This document shows positions 35,312 through 44,720 of a stretch of DNA of 64,000 bases, in pieces; position 1 is the first letter of the stretch, and each line of letters opens with the position of its first letter. The translations under genes and the position numbers were made by a program. The stretch spans positions 62,001 to 126,000 of the forward strand of contig CAWJIH010000005.1 in NCBI GenBank assembly GCA_963842975.1, given 5' to 3'. The DNA is from JACJWR01 sp963842975. Lineage in GTDB: Bacteria; Actinomycetota; Actinomycetes; S36-B12; UBA10799. Under the pieces are notes generated by a model. It made no database searches, was not told the origin of the DNA, and worked only from the letters and a program-made list of their open reading frames with translations.

Positions 35312-36751
35312 ATGGCCATTATTCCGTTTTACGTTGCCGGTCGAGCCGAGTCTTCTGCCACCGAGCGTGACGTTCTCAGCCCCTACGATGGCGCGCTGGT
35401 GGGCACTTACGCCGTGCCGGGCCCAGCGGACATCGAGACGGCGATCGCCGCTGCCACCGAGGCGTTGCCGGAAACCCGCACGCTCAGCGCCGCCACCAGA
35501 GCAGGTGCCCTCGACCACATCAGTGCCCAACTTGCTGCCAGATCCGACGAAGTTGCTGCGCTGATCACCGCGGAGAACGGCAAACCCGCGATGTGGGCCC
35601 GCGCCGAAGTTGCCCGGGCGGTCTCCACTTTCCGCTGGGCGGCGGAGGAGGCCCGCCGCTTTTCGGGTGAACTCCAACGACTTGACACCGATCCGGCCGC
35701 AGCCGGGCGACTGGCATTGGTGCGCCGATTCGCCGCTGGCCCGGTGCTCGGGATTTCCCCGTTCAACTTCCCCTTGAACCTCGTCGCCCACAAGGTGGCC
35801 CCGGCGATCGCCGCTGGAGCGCCAATCCTGCTGAAACCTGCGCCCAAGACCCCGCTGTCGGCCCTGCTGCTCGGAGAGATCCTGGCAGAGACCGATCTAC
35901 CTGCTGGCTCGTGGTCGATCCTGCCGGCCGACGACGCAGATGCCCCTGGCATGGTCGCTGATCCGCGCCTACCCGTTATCAGTTTCACGGGGTCGGAGAA
36001 GGTCGGCTACGCGATTCAGGCGGCGGTGCCGGCCAAGCGAGTGATCCTCGAACTTGGCGGCAACGCAGCGGCGGTGGTGATGGCCGACTTCGACAGTGAG
36101 GCCGACCTCGACTGGGCAGCCTCCCGGATCGCGACCTTCGGCAACTATCAGGCCGGCCAGTCGTGCATCTCGGTGCAGCGGGTGTACGTCCATTCGGCTC
36201 TGGCAGCGGAGTTCACCGAGATCTTGACCGCCAAGATCGAAGCACTGGCCACCGGAAATCCAGGAGATCCCGAGACCGTGGTCGGTCCCATGATCAACGT
36301 TGAAGCTGCTGCCCGGGTCGAGTCCTGGGTCGGTGAGGCGGTCGCCGAAGGCGCGACGGTGCTGTCGGGGGGCACCCGGCTCGGCACCGAGATGGCGCCG
36401 ACTTTGTTGAGCAACGTGTCGACGGCATCAAAGTGCTACAACGAGGAGGTCTTCGGTCCGGTGATGACGCTGAGCACCTTTGACACCGTGGACGAGGTTT
36501 TTGCGGCCGTCAACTCTTCCCGATTCGGCCTCCAGGCGGGTGTGTTCACCAAGGACATTCACACGGCTTTCCGGGCCCACGCCGAACTGGAAGTCGGCGG
36601 GGTCATCATCGGAGACGTGCCGAGCTACCGGGCCGACCAGATGCCCTATGGCGGGGTGAAGAACTCTGGAGTCGGCCGGGAGGGCCTGCGCCACGCGATG
36701 GATGACTACACCGATGTGCGGGTGATGGTGCTGACCGGACTGGAGTTGTGA
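35312..36751 (+). CDS. gabD: Aldehyde dehydrogenase, succinate-semialdehyde dehydrogenase-like
   Basis: 479 residues. Motifs: ITAENGKPAMWARAEVARAV, LGISPFNFPLNLVAHKVAPA, ILELGGNAAAVVM with the general base Glu and catalytic Cys in YQAGQSCISVQRVYV. ENGKP and GQSCISVQRV fit a broad aldehyde dehydrogenase clade that includes succinate-semialdehyde and lactaldehyde-type enzymes, so GabD is chosen mainly from the nearby gabT. ATG 35312 lies just after the leaderless promoter. Its stop overlaps the dxr start, joining the amine region to the conserved block. Confidence 0.8.
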   Translation: MAIIPFYVAGRAESSATERDVLSPYDGALVGTYAVPGPADIETAIAAATEALPETRTLSAATRAGALDHISAQLAARSDEVAALITAENGKPAMWARAEVARAVSTFRWAAEEARRFSGELQRLDTDPAAAGRLALVRRFAAGPVLGISPFNFPLNLVAHKVAPAIAAGAPILLKPAPKTPLSALLLGEILAETDLPAGSWSILPADDADAPGMVADPRLPVISFTGSEKVGYAIQAAVPAKRVILELGGNAAAVVMADFDSEADLDWAASRIATFGNYQAGQSCISVQRVYVHSALAAEFTEILTAKIEALATGNPGDPETVVGPMINVEAAARVESWVGEAVAEGATVLSGGTRLGTEMAPTLLSNVSTASKCYNEEVFGPVMTLSTFDTVDEVFAAVNSSRFGLQAGVFTKDIHTAFRAHAELEVGGVIIGDVPSYRADQMPYGGVKNSGVGREGLRHAMDDYTDVRVMVLTGLEL

Positions 36752-37986
36752 GCGCACCGCGCCGAGTTGTCCTACTCGGCTCCACCGGATCTATCGGCAC
36801 GCAGGCCCTCGAGGTTGTTGATACCCACCCAGGCGAATTCGAGATCGTCGGGCTCGCTGCTGGCGGCAGTAGCGTCGCCTTGCTGGCGGAGCAGGTGCTG
36901 GCCTATGCCCCGCGGATAGTCGGCGTCGCCAAGGCCAGTTCCGTGCAGGACCTGCAGTTGGCCCTCTATGCCGAGGCCCGCGCCCGTGGCTACAGCGCCG
37001 GGGAGTTCATGCTGCCAAGAATCGTGGCCGGTCCGCAGGCCGCCGCGGAGGTCGCAGCCACAGACTGCGACGTGGTGCTCAACGGCATGACCGGATCGGT
37101 CGGGCTGGGACCCACACTGGCGGCGTTGAAAACCGGTGCCACTTTGGCGTTGGCCAACAAAGAATCCCTGGTCGCGGGTGGGCCCTTGGTCAAGGCGGCC
37201 GCTCGACCAGGCCAGATCGTTCCGGTGGATTCCGAACACTCGGCCCTCGCGCAGTGTTTGCTGGCGGGCACCCGCGCGGAAGTCCGCCGACTCGTGCTCA
37301 CCGCCTCGGGTGGGCCGTTCCGCAACGCCACGCAGGCCGAACTCGACGCCGTGACCCCGGAACAGGCCTTGAATCACCCCACCTGGGATATGGGTCCGGT
37401 GGTCACTGTGAACTCGGCCACGATGGTCAACAAGGGGCTGGAAGTGATTGAGGCCCACCTGCTGTTCGACGTTGACTATGCCGATATCGACGTGGTGATT
37501 CACCCGCAGTCGATGGTGCATTCGATGGTGGAGTTCGTCGACGGATCGACGCTGGCCCAGGTGAGCCCGCCGGACATGCGCCTGCCGATTGCGTTGGGGA
37601 TGACGTGGCCGCGCCGACTTGCAGCCGTATCGCCCGCCTGCGACTGGACCAAAGCATCCGAATGGGCCTTCCTCCCGCTGGATCCGCAAAGGTTTCCTGC
37701 CGTTGCGCTGGCGAAATCCGCAGGGGCTGCCGGGGGTACCGCCCCAGCGGTCTTCAATGCAGCCAACGAAGTCTGTGTGGCGCAGTTCCTGGCGGGGAAC
37801 ATTGGCTTCACCGCAATTGTTCGCTCCGTGTCCGAAGTCCTCGCGGCCCACACCGCGGGAACTAGCTTCGTGCCTGGAACCGCCATGACCCTCGCCGACG
37901 TCGCAACTGCGGAGGCGTGGGCCCGTGCCGAGGCCGAGCGCATACTGAACACCCACCACAATGGTGGTGAGGAGCCGCGAACGTGA
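36748..37986 (+). CDS. dxr: 1-deoxy-D-xylulose 5-phosphate reductoisomerase
   Basis: 412 residues, first committed step of the MEP isoprenoid pathway. NADPH-binding VVLLGSTGSIGTQALEVVDT, ALANKESLVAGGPLV, VPVDSEHSALAQCL, LTASGGPFRN and the metal/substrate motif NSATMVNKGLEVIEAHLLF are present, then HPQSMVHSMVEFVDGS. GTG start overlaps the gabD-like stop. The frame ends just before rseP, as in other actinobacteria. Confidence 0.96.
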   Translation: MSAPRRVVLLGSTGSIGTQALEVVDTHPGEFEIVGLAAGGSSVALLAEQVLAYAPRIVGVAKASSVQDLQLALYAEARARGYSAGEFMLPRIVAGPQAAAEVAATDCDVVLNGMTGSVGLGPTLAALKTGATLALANKESLVAGGPLVKAAARPGQIVPVDSEHSALAQCLLAGTRAEVRRLVLTASGGPFRNATQAELDAVTPEQALNHPTWDMGPVVTVNSATMVNKGLEVIEAHLLFDVDYADIDVVIHPQSMVHSMVEFVDGSTLAQVSPPDMRLPIALGMTWPRRLAAVSPACDWTKASEWAFLPLDPQRFPAVALAKSAGAAGGTAPAVFNAANEVCVAQFLAGNIGFTAIVRSVSEVLAAHTAGTSFVPGTAMTLADVATAEAWARAEAERILNTHHNGGEEPRT

Positions 37987-37999
37987 GTACGGAGCGCAC

Positions 38000-39295
38000 A
38001 TGATGTTGACACTGCTGGGCATCACGATCTTCGTGCTGGCGATTCTGGCCTCGATCGCCCTGCACGAACTTGGCCACCTCACCCCGGCCAAGAAATTCGG
38101 GGTCAAGGCCACCGAATATTTTGTCGGCTTCGGGCCCACCGTGTGGTCGACGAAGCGAGGCGAGACCGAATACGGGGTCAAGGCGATCCCCTTCGGCGGC
38201 TACGTCCGCATGATTGGGATGTTCCCGCCGGCCGCGGATGGGTCGGTGCGTTCCAGCAGTACCGGCCGACTCGGGCTGTTGATGGAGCAGGCACGCAAAG
38301 ACTCAGAAGCCGAAGTGCTCACCGAGGCCGATCGCAAGCGCACCTTCTACAACCTCAGCGTGCCCAAGAAACTCACCGTCATGTTCGGCGGGCCGGTGAT
38401 GAATCTGATCTTGGCAATTCTGCTGTTCACCCTGATGTTCGTGGGGTTCGGGCTTCCGGCGCCTTCGTTGACGGTGTCCAACGTGACCGAATGTGTACCG
38501 ACGAGCGCCTTGGACGACGGCACGTGCGCGGCCGGCGAGACGCCAAGCGCGGCCGCTGCCGCGGGAATCGAACCCGGCGACACCATCACTGCCCTCAACG
38601 GTCAACCCGTGGATTCTTGGGAAGCTTTCACCACCGAGTTGCGCTCCACAGGTCCTGGGGAAAGTACGGTCACCGTCGAGCGGGACGGGCAGACCCTGGC
38701 GCTGCCGGTGGAACTCACACTGACTCCGCGGCCGGTGATTGTGGATAACCAAGACACTGGTGAAACGGAACTTCGACCCTTCCTCGGCGTCGGTCCGACC
38801 TTCGTGCTCGAGCCGCAACCGCTCACCGCGGTGCCTGGCGAAGTGTGGAATCTCACCGTGCGATCCGCCGTCGCACTAGCCACCTTTCCGGCGAAGTTGG
38901 CAGGAGTCGCCGAAGCGGCGTTCTCCGACGGCCAGCGTGATCCCGAGGGGCCGATCGGTGTGGTCGGTGCCTCGCGGATCTCTGGCGACGTCGCTGCTGC
39001 GGACCTGCCCGGAACCTGGAAAGCGGCGCAACTGATCGGGATCATCGCCTCGGTCAACCTGTTCCTGTTCCTGTTCAACATGATTCCGCTGCTACCACTC
39101 GATGGTGGGCACATCGCGGGCGCGCTGTACGAGGGGGGCCGACGGAAGTTGGCTACCTGGCGCGGGCAGCCAGACCCGGGCCCGGTTGACGTGGCCCGGC
39201 TGCTGCCGGTGGCGTATGGCGTGGCGATCGTGCTGATCGGCGTCAGCCTGCTGCTGCTGTACGCCGACATCGTGAGTCCGGTGCGGATCACCTAG
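38000..39295 (+). CDS. rseP: RseP/Rip1-like site-2 protease (M50 zinc metalloprotease)
   Basis: 431 residues. The first membrane helix contains the zinc motif HELGH at residues 22-26. A PDZ domain follows in the middle (GIEPGDTITALNGQPVDSWE), and the last part has two or more helices with the third zinc ligand in MIPLLPLDGGHIAGAL. Family members cut membrane-bound anti-sigma factors and other substrates. ATG 38000 (MMLTLLG) is used, with GGAG upstream. It lies between dxr and ispG, the conserved order. Confidence 0.93.
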   Translation: MMLTLLGITIFVLAILASIALHELGHLTPAKKFGVKATEYFVGFGPTVWSTKRGETEYGVKAIPFGGYVRMIGMFPPAADGSVRSSSTGRLGLLMEQARKDSEAEVLTEADRKRTFYNLSVPKKLTVMFGGPVMNLILAILLFTLMFVGFGLPAPSLTVSNVTECVPTSALDDGTCAAGETPSAAAAAGIEPGDTITALNGQPVDSWEAFTTELRSTGPGESTVTVERDGQTLALPVELTLTPRPVIVDNQDTGETELRPFLGVGPTFVLEPQPLTAVPGEVWNLTVRSAVALATFPAKLAGVAEAAFSDGQRDPEGPIGVVGASRISGDVAAADLPGTWKAAQLIGIIASVNLFLFLFNMIPLLPLDGGHIAGALYEGGRRKLATWRGQPDPGPVDVARLLPVAYGVAIVLIGVSLLLLYADIVSPVRIT

Positions 39296-39395
39296 CGGTT
39301 CCCGGAGAGTCGCGCGCGCATGATCCGAGGCTGCGTTGGCTCGACCCAGGGGCGATAATGACAACGGCCAACGCGTGATGAGGAGTGTTTCAGAT

Positions 39396-40553
39396 ATGAC
39401 GGTTGAACTGGGCATGCCAGCCCCCGCCACTGTGGCGCCTCGGCGCAAGACCCGCCAACTCACCCTGAACCATCCGACCCACCCGGTAAAAGTCGGTGGT
39501 GACGCCCCGGTCAGTGTGCAGAGCATGACCACCACCGTGACTGCGGATGTCAACGCGACCCTGCAGCAGATTGCCGAACTCACCGCGGCCGGCTGCCAGG
39601 TAGTTCGGGTTGCCGTGCCAAGCCAAGATGACGCCGATGCGCTGCCGCAGATTGCGCGGAAGTCAGGCATCCCGGTGATCGCCGATATCCATTTCCAGCC
39701 CAAGTATGTGTTTGCTGCGCTTGACGCCGGTTGCGCCGGGGTGCGCGTCAACCCTGGCAACATCAAGAAGTTCGACGACAAGGTGGGCGAAATCGCCCGG
39801 GCCGCGGCCGATGCCGGAACGCCCATCAGGATCGGCGTGAATGCCGGATCCCTGGATCCCAGGTTGCTGGCGAAGTACGGAAAGGCCACCCCGGAAGCGC
39901 TAGTGGAGTCGGCGCTCTGGGAAGCGTCGCTGTTCGAAGAACACGACTTTCGCGACATCAAAATCTCGGTCAAACACCACGACCCGGTGGTCATGATCAA
40001 GGCCTACCAGCAGCTTTCGGCAGCCTGCGACTACCCGCTTCACCTTGGCGTGACTGAAGCTGGACCTACCTTTCAGGGGACCATCAAGTCTGCGGTTGCC
40101 TTCGGGGCGCTGCTGTCGCAGGGAATCGGCGACACGATCCGGGTGTCGCTGTCGGCCCCGCCGATCGAAGAGGTGCGCGTCGGTATCCAGATTCTCGAGT
40201 CGCTGAATCTCAAGGAACGCGGGCTGGAAATCGTGTCCTGCCCCTCGTGCGGTCGTGCGCAAGTCGACGTCTACACCCTCGCTGAACAAGTGACGGCAGG
40301 CCTGGAAGGTTTGGACGTGCCACTACGAGTGGCGGTCATGGGTTGCGTTGTCAATGGGCCGGGTGAGGCGCGAGACGCCGATCTAGGCGTGGCGAGCGGC
40401 AACGGCAAGGGGCAGATCTTCGTCAAGGGTGAGGTCATCAAGACCGTTCCTGAGGCGCAAATCGTGGAGACCCTCATCGAAGAGGCCATGCGCTTGGCCG
40501 AAGGTATGGCCAACGAGGGCGACGAAAGTTCGCCGGTGGTGACAGTCGGCTAA
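39396..40553 (+). CDS. ispG: 4-hydroxy-3-methylbut-2-enyl diphosphate synthase
   Basis: 385-residue iron-sulphur enzyme of the MEP pathway. It begins with RKTRQLTLNHPTHPVKVGG and PVSVQSMTTTVTADV. The 4Fe-4S ligands are the two Cys in SCPSCGRAQVDV and the one in GCVVNGPGEARDAD. ATG 39396 has AGGAG ten bases upstream; ATG 39378 is an alternative. A GATAAT at 39354-39359 may be its own -10 box, since ~100 nt separate it from rseP. Confidence 0.96.
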   Translation: MTVELGMPAPATVAPRRKTRQLTLNHPTHPVKVGGDAPVSVQSMTTTVTADVNATLQQIAELTAAGCQVVRVAVPSQDDADALPQIARKSGIPVIADIHFQPKYVFAALDAGCAGVRVNPGNIKKFDDKVGEIARAAADAGTPIRIGVNAGSLDPRLLAKYGKATPEALVESALWEASLFEEHDFRDIKISVKHHDPVVMIKAYQQLSAACDYPLHLGVTEAGPTFQGTIKSAVAFGALLSQGIGDTIRVSLSAPPIEEVRVGIQILESLNLKERGLEIVSCPSCGRAQVDVYTLAEQVTAGLEGLDVPLRVAVMGCVVNGPGEARDADLGVASGNGKGQIFVKGEVIKTVPEAQIVETLIEEAMRLAEGMANEGDESSPVVTVG

Positions 40554-40596
40554 GGACGCGGATCACCCCCGGCGGTGGGACGGATGGTCTTGGACA

Positions 40597-41421
40597 ATGC
40601 AAGTTCGACGACTCAGCGATGCCGACCTCCCCGACGTCAACGCCTTGTTGGCGGCCGATCCCGTCGCCAATTGCATGCTGCGCTGGCGGGTAAGTGCCAG
40701 CGGCATCAACCGGATCGGCGGCGACGTGCTCGCGGCGGTGGACCGGCGGGAACTCCGTGCAGTGGTGCATGTGGGGGGCAACATGATTCCCGCGGCCGGA
40801 TCTGACCCAGTCGCCCTCGCCGCCGTGGCTGCCCACATCAGCAGCCTGCCGCGTCGCAGTGCCTCGGTAGTGGGGTTGGCCGGTGATGTGCGAGTGCTGT
40901 GGCAGGCCCTGCAGCCGGGATGGGCGCCGGCCCGGGAAGAACGCATGGATCAACCGCTCATGGTCGCAAACCGCCCGCCTTCGGTGCTCCCAAACACCGA
41001 CGTCCGGTTGGCCGAACCGATCGATGCCGCACTGCTCTACCCGGCCACGGTGGCCATGTTCACCGAAGAAGTAGGGATCTCGCCGCTGGAAGCCTCCAGC
41101 GAAGCTGCCTACCGCGCCCGGTTGATGTGGCTGATCCGACAACAGCGGGTGTACTGCACGTTTGACCGCACAGGGGTGGCGTTCAAAGCCGAGATCGCCG
41201 CGGTCACCCCGGAGGTATGCCAGGTGCAAGGGGTGTGGGTGCGGCCAGATCTGCGGGGCCGCGGCATAGGCTCAGCCGGAATGGCCGCAGTGGTGGCTGC
41301 CGCCAGCAAACCTGCGCGGCGCGTTAGCCTCTACGTCAACCACTACAACACCGCAGCCATCGCGGCCTACCAGCGAGCCGGTTTCACTCAGGTGGGCACG
41401 ATGGCATCGGTGCACTTCTAG
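40597..41421 (+). CDS. GNAT-family N-acetyltransferase
   Basis: 274 residues. The first ~130 form an N-terminal domain like DUF4081 (VNALLAADPVANCMLRWRV). The C-terminal GNAT fold has the acetyl-CoA loop in VQGVWVRPDLRGRGIGSAGMA and the end NHYNTAAIAAYQRAGFTQVG. It sits between ispG and proS, where actinobacteria regularly carry this gene. Acceptor unknown. Confidence 0.9.
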   Translation: MQVRRLSDADLPDVNALLAADPVANCMLRWRVSASGINRIGGDVLAAVDRRELRAVVHVGGNMIPAAGSDPVALAAVAAHISSLPRRSASVVGLAGDVRVLWQALQPGWAPAREERMDQPLMVANRPPSVLPNTDVRLAEPIDAALLYPATVAMFTEEVGISPLEASSEAAYRARLMWLIRQQRVYCTFDRTGVAFKAEIAAVTPEVCQVQGVWVRPDLRGRGIGSAGMAAVVAAASKPARRVSLYVNHYNTAAIAAYQRAGFTQVGTMASVHF

Positions 41422-41436
41422 CGGCCCTCGCGCCGG

Positions 41437-41442
41437 TAGGGT
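41437..41442 (+). promoter_or_regulatory. Possible -10 box of proS
   Basis: TAGGGT, about 38 nt before ATG 41481; a GGGAGG ribosome site lies between. Confidence 0.4.
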
Positions 41443-41480
41443 GACGGAACTGCTGTCAAATCCTCCGGGAGGCCCCGCGC

Positions 41481-43250
41481 ATGTTGCTGCGTATGTCGTC
41501 TTTGTTCTTGCGTACGCTGCGGGAAGATCCGGCCGATGCTGAAGTTCCCAGCCATCGACTGCTCGTTCGGGCCGGCTATGTGCGTCGGGTGGCGCCAGGG
41601 ATCTTCAGTTGGCTGCCGCTCGGAGTCCGAGTGCTGCGGCAGGTGGAAAACGTGGTGCGGCAGAACATGGATTCGTCCGGTTTCCAAGAGGTCCACTTCC
41701 CGGCGCTGCTGCCGCGCGACTTGTATGAGGTGACGGGTCGCTGGGACGAATACGGCGATACCCTCTTCCGGTTGTCCGATCGGCGAGGTGGGGACTACCT
41801 GCTCGGGCCGACCCACGAAGAGATGTTCACCGACCTGGTCAAGTCCACCTACTCGTCCTACCGCGACCTGCCGGTGTCGCTCTATCAGATTCAGACGAAG
41901 TACCGCGACGAAGCCAGACCCCGCGCTGGGATCCTACGGGGACGCGAGTTCGTGATGAAGGATTCCTATTCGTTTGACCTGACCGACGCTGGACTCGACA
42001 TCTCCTACGCCCAACACCGGCGCGCCTACCAGGCCACCTTCGCCGAACTCGGCCTCGACTATGTGATCGTCTCGGCCCAAGCCGGTGCGATGGGCGGGTC
42101 GAAGAGCGAGGAGTTCCTAGCCCCGAGTGTGAATGGCGAAGATACCTTCGCCCGCTGTGCATCGTGCGGATACGCCGCGAACACCGAGGCCGTCATCACC
42201 GTGCCGCCGGCTGAGGTCGACCACAGCCAGATTCCTGCCGCGCACGTGGAGGACACCCCCGACACCCCGACGATCGACACCTTGGTGGCTATCTCAAACG
42301 AGCGGCCAGAGCTCAGTAGGCCGGATCGAGCATGGCACGCTGCCGACACCCTCAAGAACGTGGTCGTGATGCTGACCTACCCGGACGGCTCAGCGCAGCC
42401 GCTCGCGATTGGGCTCCCCGGTGATCGGGAAGTGGATCTCAAACGGCTGGAGGCCGCGGTACATCCGGCTGAAGTTCGCACGTTCGAGGAAGACGACTTT
42501 GCCGCCCACCCGGACTTGGTGAAGGGCTACATCGGCCCCGGCGCCCTTGGCACCGACTCGGCTAGTGGCGTCCGCTACCTGCTCGACCCGCGAGTGGTCC
42601 CGGGGACCCGCTGGATCACCGGGGCCAACAAGCCCGGCAGACACGTCTTCGACCTCGTGGCAGGCCGGGACTTCACCGCCGACGGCGTGATCGAGGCCGC
42701 AGAGGTGAAGCCTGGTGACACCTGCCCAGAGTGCGGAGGTGCGTTGGCACTCGACCGGGGAATCGAGATCGGACATATTTTCCAACTCGGGCGCAAGTAT
42801 GCCGAGGCACTCGACCTCACCGTGCTTGACGAACGAGGCAAATCCCAGGTGGTCACCATGGGTTCATATGGCATCGGAGTCTCGCGGGCGGTTGCTGCCA
42901 TCGTGGAGCAGAGCCACGACCAGCGCGGCATCATCTGGCCGCGCTCGGTGAGCCCGGCCGACGTGCACGTGGTGGCGGCCGGCAAGGACGACGCGATCTT
43001 CGAATCGGGTGAAGTGCTCGTATCTGGGCTGGTGCAGGCCGGCCTCACGGTGCTCTACGACGATCGCCGCGGCCCCTCCGTTGGTGTGAAGTTCAACGAC
43101 TCTGAACTGCTCGGGGTGCCCACGATTGTGGTGGTCGGCAAGCGACTCGCCGACGGTGTGGTGGAGATCAAGGATCGCCGCACGGGTGAGCGCCACGACG
43201 TGGAACTGGCCTCCGCGGTGGCGCACATCGTTTCGCTGGTGCGCGAGTAG
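41481..43250 (+). CDS. proS: Prolyl-tRNA synthetase
   Basis: 589 residues, bacterial type. Class II motif 1/2 region: RAGYVRRVAPGIFSWLPLG, LGPTHEEMFTDLV, TKYRDEARPRAGILRGREF. The inserted editing domain (YPDGSAQPLAIGLPGDREV to KPGRHVFDLVAGRDF) separates motifs 2 and 3, and motif 3 is in MGSYGIGVSRAVAAIVEQ. The C-terminal anticodon-binding domain ends the protein. Strong GGGAGG ribosome site. Convergent with the ferritin-like pair. Confidence 0.96.
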   Translation: MLLRMSSLFLRTLREDPADAEVPSHRLLVRAGYVRRVAPGIFSWLPLGVRVLRQVENVVRQNMDSSGFQEVHFPALLPRDLYEVTGRWDEYGDTLFRLSDRRGGDYLLGPTHEEMFTDLVKSTYSSYRDLPVSLYQIQTKYRDEARPRAGILRGREFVMKDSYSFDLTDAGLDISYAQHRRAYQATFAELGLDYVIVSAQAGAMGGSKSEEFLAPSVNGEDTFARCASCGYAANTEAVITVPPAEVDHSQIPAAHVEDTPDTPTIDTLVAISNERPELSRPDRAWHAADTLKNVVVMLTYPDGSAQPLAIGLPGDREVDLKRLEAAVHPAEVRTFEEDDFAAHPDLVKGYIGPGALGTDSASGVRYLLDPRVVPGTRWITGANKPGRHVFDLVAGRDFTADGVIEAAEVKPGDTCPECGGALALDRGIEIGHIFQLGRKYAEALDLTVLDERGKSQVVTMGSYGIGVSRAVAAIVEQSHDQRGIIWPRSVSPADVHVVAAGKDDAIFESGEVLVSGLVQAGLTVLYDDRRGPSVGVKFNDSELLGVPTIVVVGKRLADGVVEIKDRRTGERHDVELASAVAHIVSLVRE

Positions 43251-43266
43251 CTCCCGGCAGCCGTGC

Positions 43267-43713
43267 CTAGTTGCCTGCGGCCGGCGGGATCGGTTCGGTG
43301 CCGGGAAATGCTTGCTCCTCGGCGCCCCAGGTGAGGGCGCGAACGGCGGCTGCCTGCGCCGTGCTGGTGCAGTAGGGCCGGTCGGTTTGGACCACTGCGC
43401 CGGCGACCGCCGACCATCGAGGTACCAGGGCCAACTCCACTTCGGCCGCCAGCGCGGCGGCATCCGATTCGGATTGGTACGGCGGCAGGTCGAAGGCGGC
43501 AGGTGCCGGTGGCGGTGCTTCGCCGGTGGCCCCGATGCGGGCACGTAGCCAGTCGCGCTCGGCTCGATGGGCAGTCAGCGCAGCAAGAGCGTAGGGCCGC
43601 TGGTCGACGGCCACCCACGCAGTCAGCGCGCCATAGGCAAACACCGCTGCGTATTCCGCCGTCAGCGCGGCCACCAGTGCGCCAGCACCTCCGGGGGGAA
43701 CTTCCACAGTCAT
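43267..43713 (-). CDS. DUF4439 ferritin-like protein
   Basis: 148 residues, mostly helical and Ala-rich. LVAALTAEYAAVFAYGALTAW and ALAALTAHRAERDWLRARIG carry Glu/His residues placed as in ferritin-like helices. The end PPAAGN follows a short Pro-rich tail. ATGA-type overlap with the upstream lipoprotein gene. Families of this type lie between proS and rimP in many actinobacteria; their function is not established. Confidence 0.7.
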   Translation of the reverse strand: MTVEVPPGGAGALVAALTAEYAAVFAYGALTAWVAVDQRPYALAALTAHRAERDWLRARIGATGEAPPPAPAAFDLPPYQSESDAAALAAEVELALVPRWSAVAGAVVQTDRPYCTSTAQAAAVRALTWGAEEQAFPGTEPIPPAAGN

Positions 43714-44177
43714 GATTCAACCGCGAGGGCAGTGACGTGTTGTGCCTCGGAGGCGCTGATCAGACACAACAGCGAGGCCAGTTCGCTGTCGGTGGTTCGG
43801 GTGCAGGCTCCAGAGTGCAATCCAACCGCCAAGCGCTCCGCTTCGCGCAGTTGGGCCAGCACGTCGACCTGCAACGTCGGGGTTGGTGAGGAAAGCGGCG
43901 CCGCTGGCTCGGTCAGGCCCGCCCGGAGTGCCTCTGCATGAGCCAGGTGGCTTTCCAGGATTGGTTCCAGCGAAGCGGCCAAGTCGGTTCGTTGGGCTAT
44001 CACTGCCTGGTAGAGGGCGATGAGGGCGAGCTCGTCGCCCAATGACTCTCTGCGTACGGGGTCAGTCGGCGAATCCGCCGAATCGCCTTCCCCCCGCGTA
44101 CAAGCCGACAGCAGCGGTAGCGCCGCCAACCCTAGGCCCAGCACGGCTCTGCGGCTGGTTCGAACGGTGGTGCTCAT
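43710..44177 (-). CDS. Lipoprotein, ferritin-like/DUF4439-associated
   Basis: 155 residues. The N-terminus has Arg-Arg (RTSRRAVLGLGLAALPLLSAC) and a lipobox at Cys26, so Tat export is possible. The mature part is helical with ELALIALYQAVIAQRTDLAA and HLAHAEALRAGL, and ends SEAQHVTALAVES. It overlaps the ferritin-like gene and probably forms a two-gene transcript from a -10 box 6 nt before its ATG. Role unknown; an envelope metal-binding partner of the next protein is a guess. Confidence 0.65.
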   Translation of the reverse strand: MSTTVRTSRRAVLGLGLAALPLLSACTRGEGDSADSPTDPVRRESLGDELALIALYQAVIAQRTDLAASLEPILESHLAHAEALRAGLTEPAAPLSSPTPTLQVDVLAQLREAERLAVGLHSGACTRTTDSELASLLCLISASEAQHVTALAVES

Positions 44178-44183
44178 GGCATC

Positions 44184-44189
44184 AGCCTA
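44184..44189 (-). promoter_or_regulatory. -10 box of the lipoprotein/ferritin-like pair, leaderless
   Basis: TAGGCT on the minus strand, ending six bases before the ATG at 44177. Confidence 0.45.
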
Positions 44190-44261
44190 GGCGGCGCTAC
44201 CCTTATCCGGTACGGCAGCGATCGGTGTCGGTGTGTCAATCGAATGGAAGGGTTTGCGCTG

Positions 44262-44720
44262 ATGGCGAAGAAGGCCGATCGTGGCAAATCGTCCAAGGTG
44301 GAACGAGTGCTCGCTCCGGTGGTCGAGGGTGCGGGCTACGATCTCGAGTCCCTCGTGGTGCGACCGGCCGGGAAACGGACCCAGGTGGTTGTGACGGTGG
44401 ATGCCGATGTGGTGGACTCCGATGGCCTGGCGACGCTCTCACGCGCGGTTTCTGCCGCTCTTGATGCCTCCGAGGTGATGGGCGAGCAGGCCTACACTTT
44501 GGAAGTGACGTCTCGAGGGGTGGGGACTCCGCTCACGCTGGCCCGCCACTGGCGTCGCAACGTTGGCAGGCTGGTGGCAGTGCATCTCGACGATGGCACC
44601 GGATTCGAGGGCCGGCTCACCGCAGCGGATGAGGTCGGCGCTGTGGTGGAAGGCCGACGGGTTGACTTCGCCGATGTGGAGCGGGCCGTGGTGCAGGTCG
44701 AGTTCGGAGATGAGGACTAG
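44262..44720 (+). CDS. rimP: Ribosome maturation factor RimP
   Basis: 152 residues. Starts VERVLAPVVEGAGYDLESLVV with TQVVVTVDADV and LEVTSRGVGTPLTLARHW, the standard RimP layout. It helps assemble the 30S head. ATG 44262 is favoured over 44244 because GGAAGGG at 44246-44252 is well placed for it. Its stop adjoins the nusA start directly, beginning the rimP-nusA-ylxR-infB-rbfA operon. Confidence 0.94.
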   Translation: MAKKADRGKSSKVERVLAPVVEGAGYDLESLVVRPAGKRTQVVVTVDADVVDSDGLATLSRAVSAALDASEVMGEQAYTLEVTSRGVGTPLTLARHWRRNVGRLVAVHLDDGTGFEGRLTAADEVGAVVEGRRVDFADVERAVVQVEFGDED

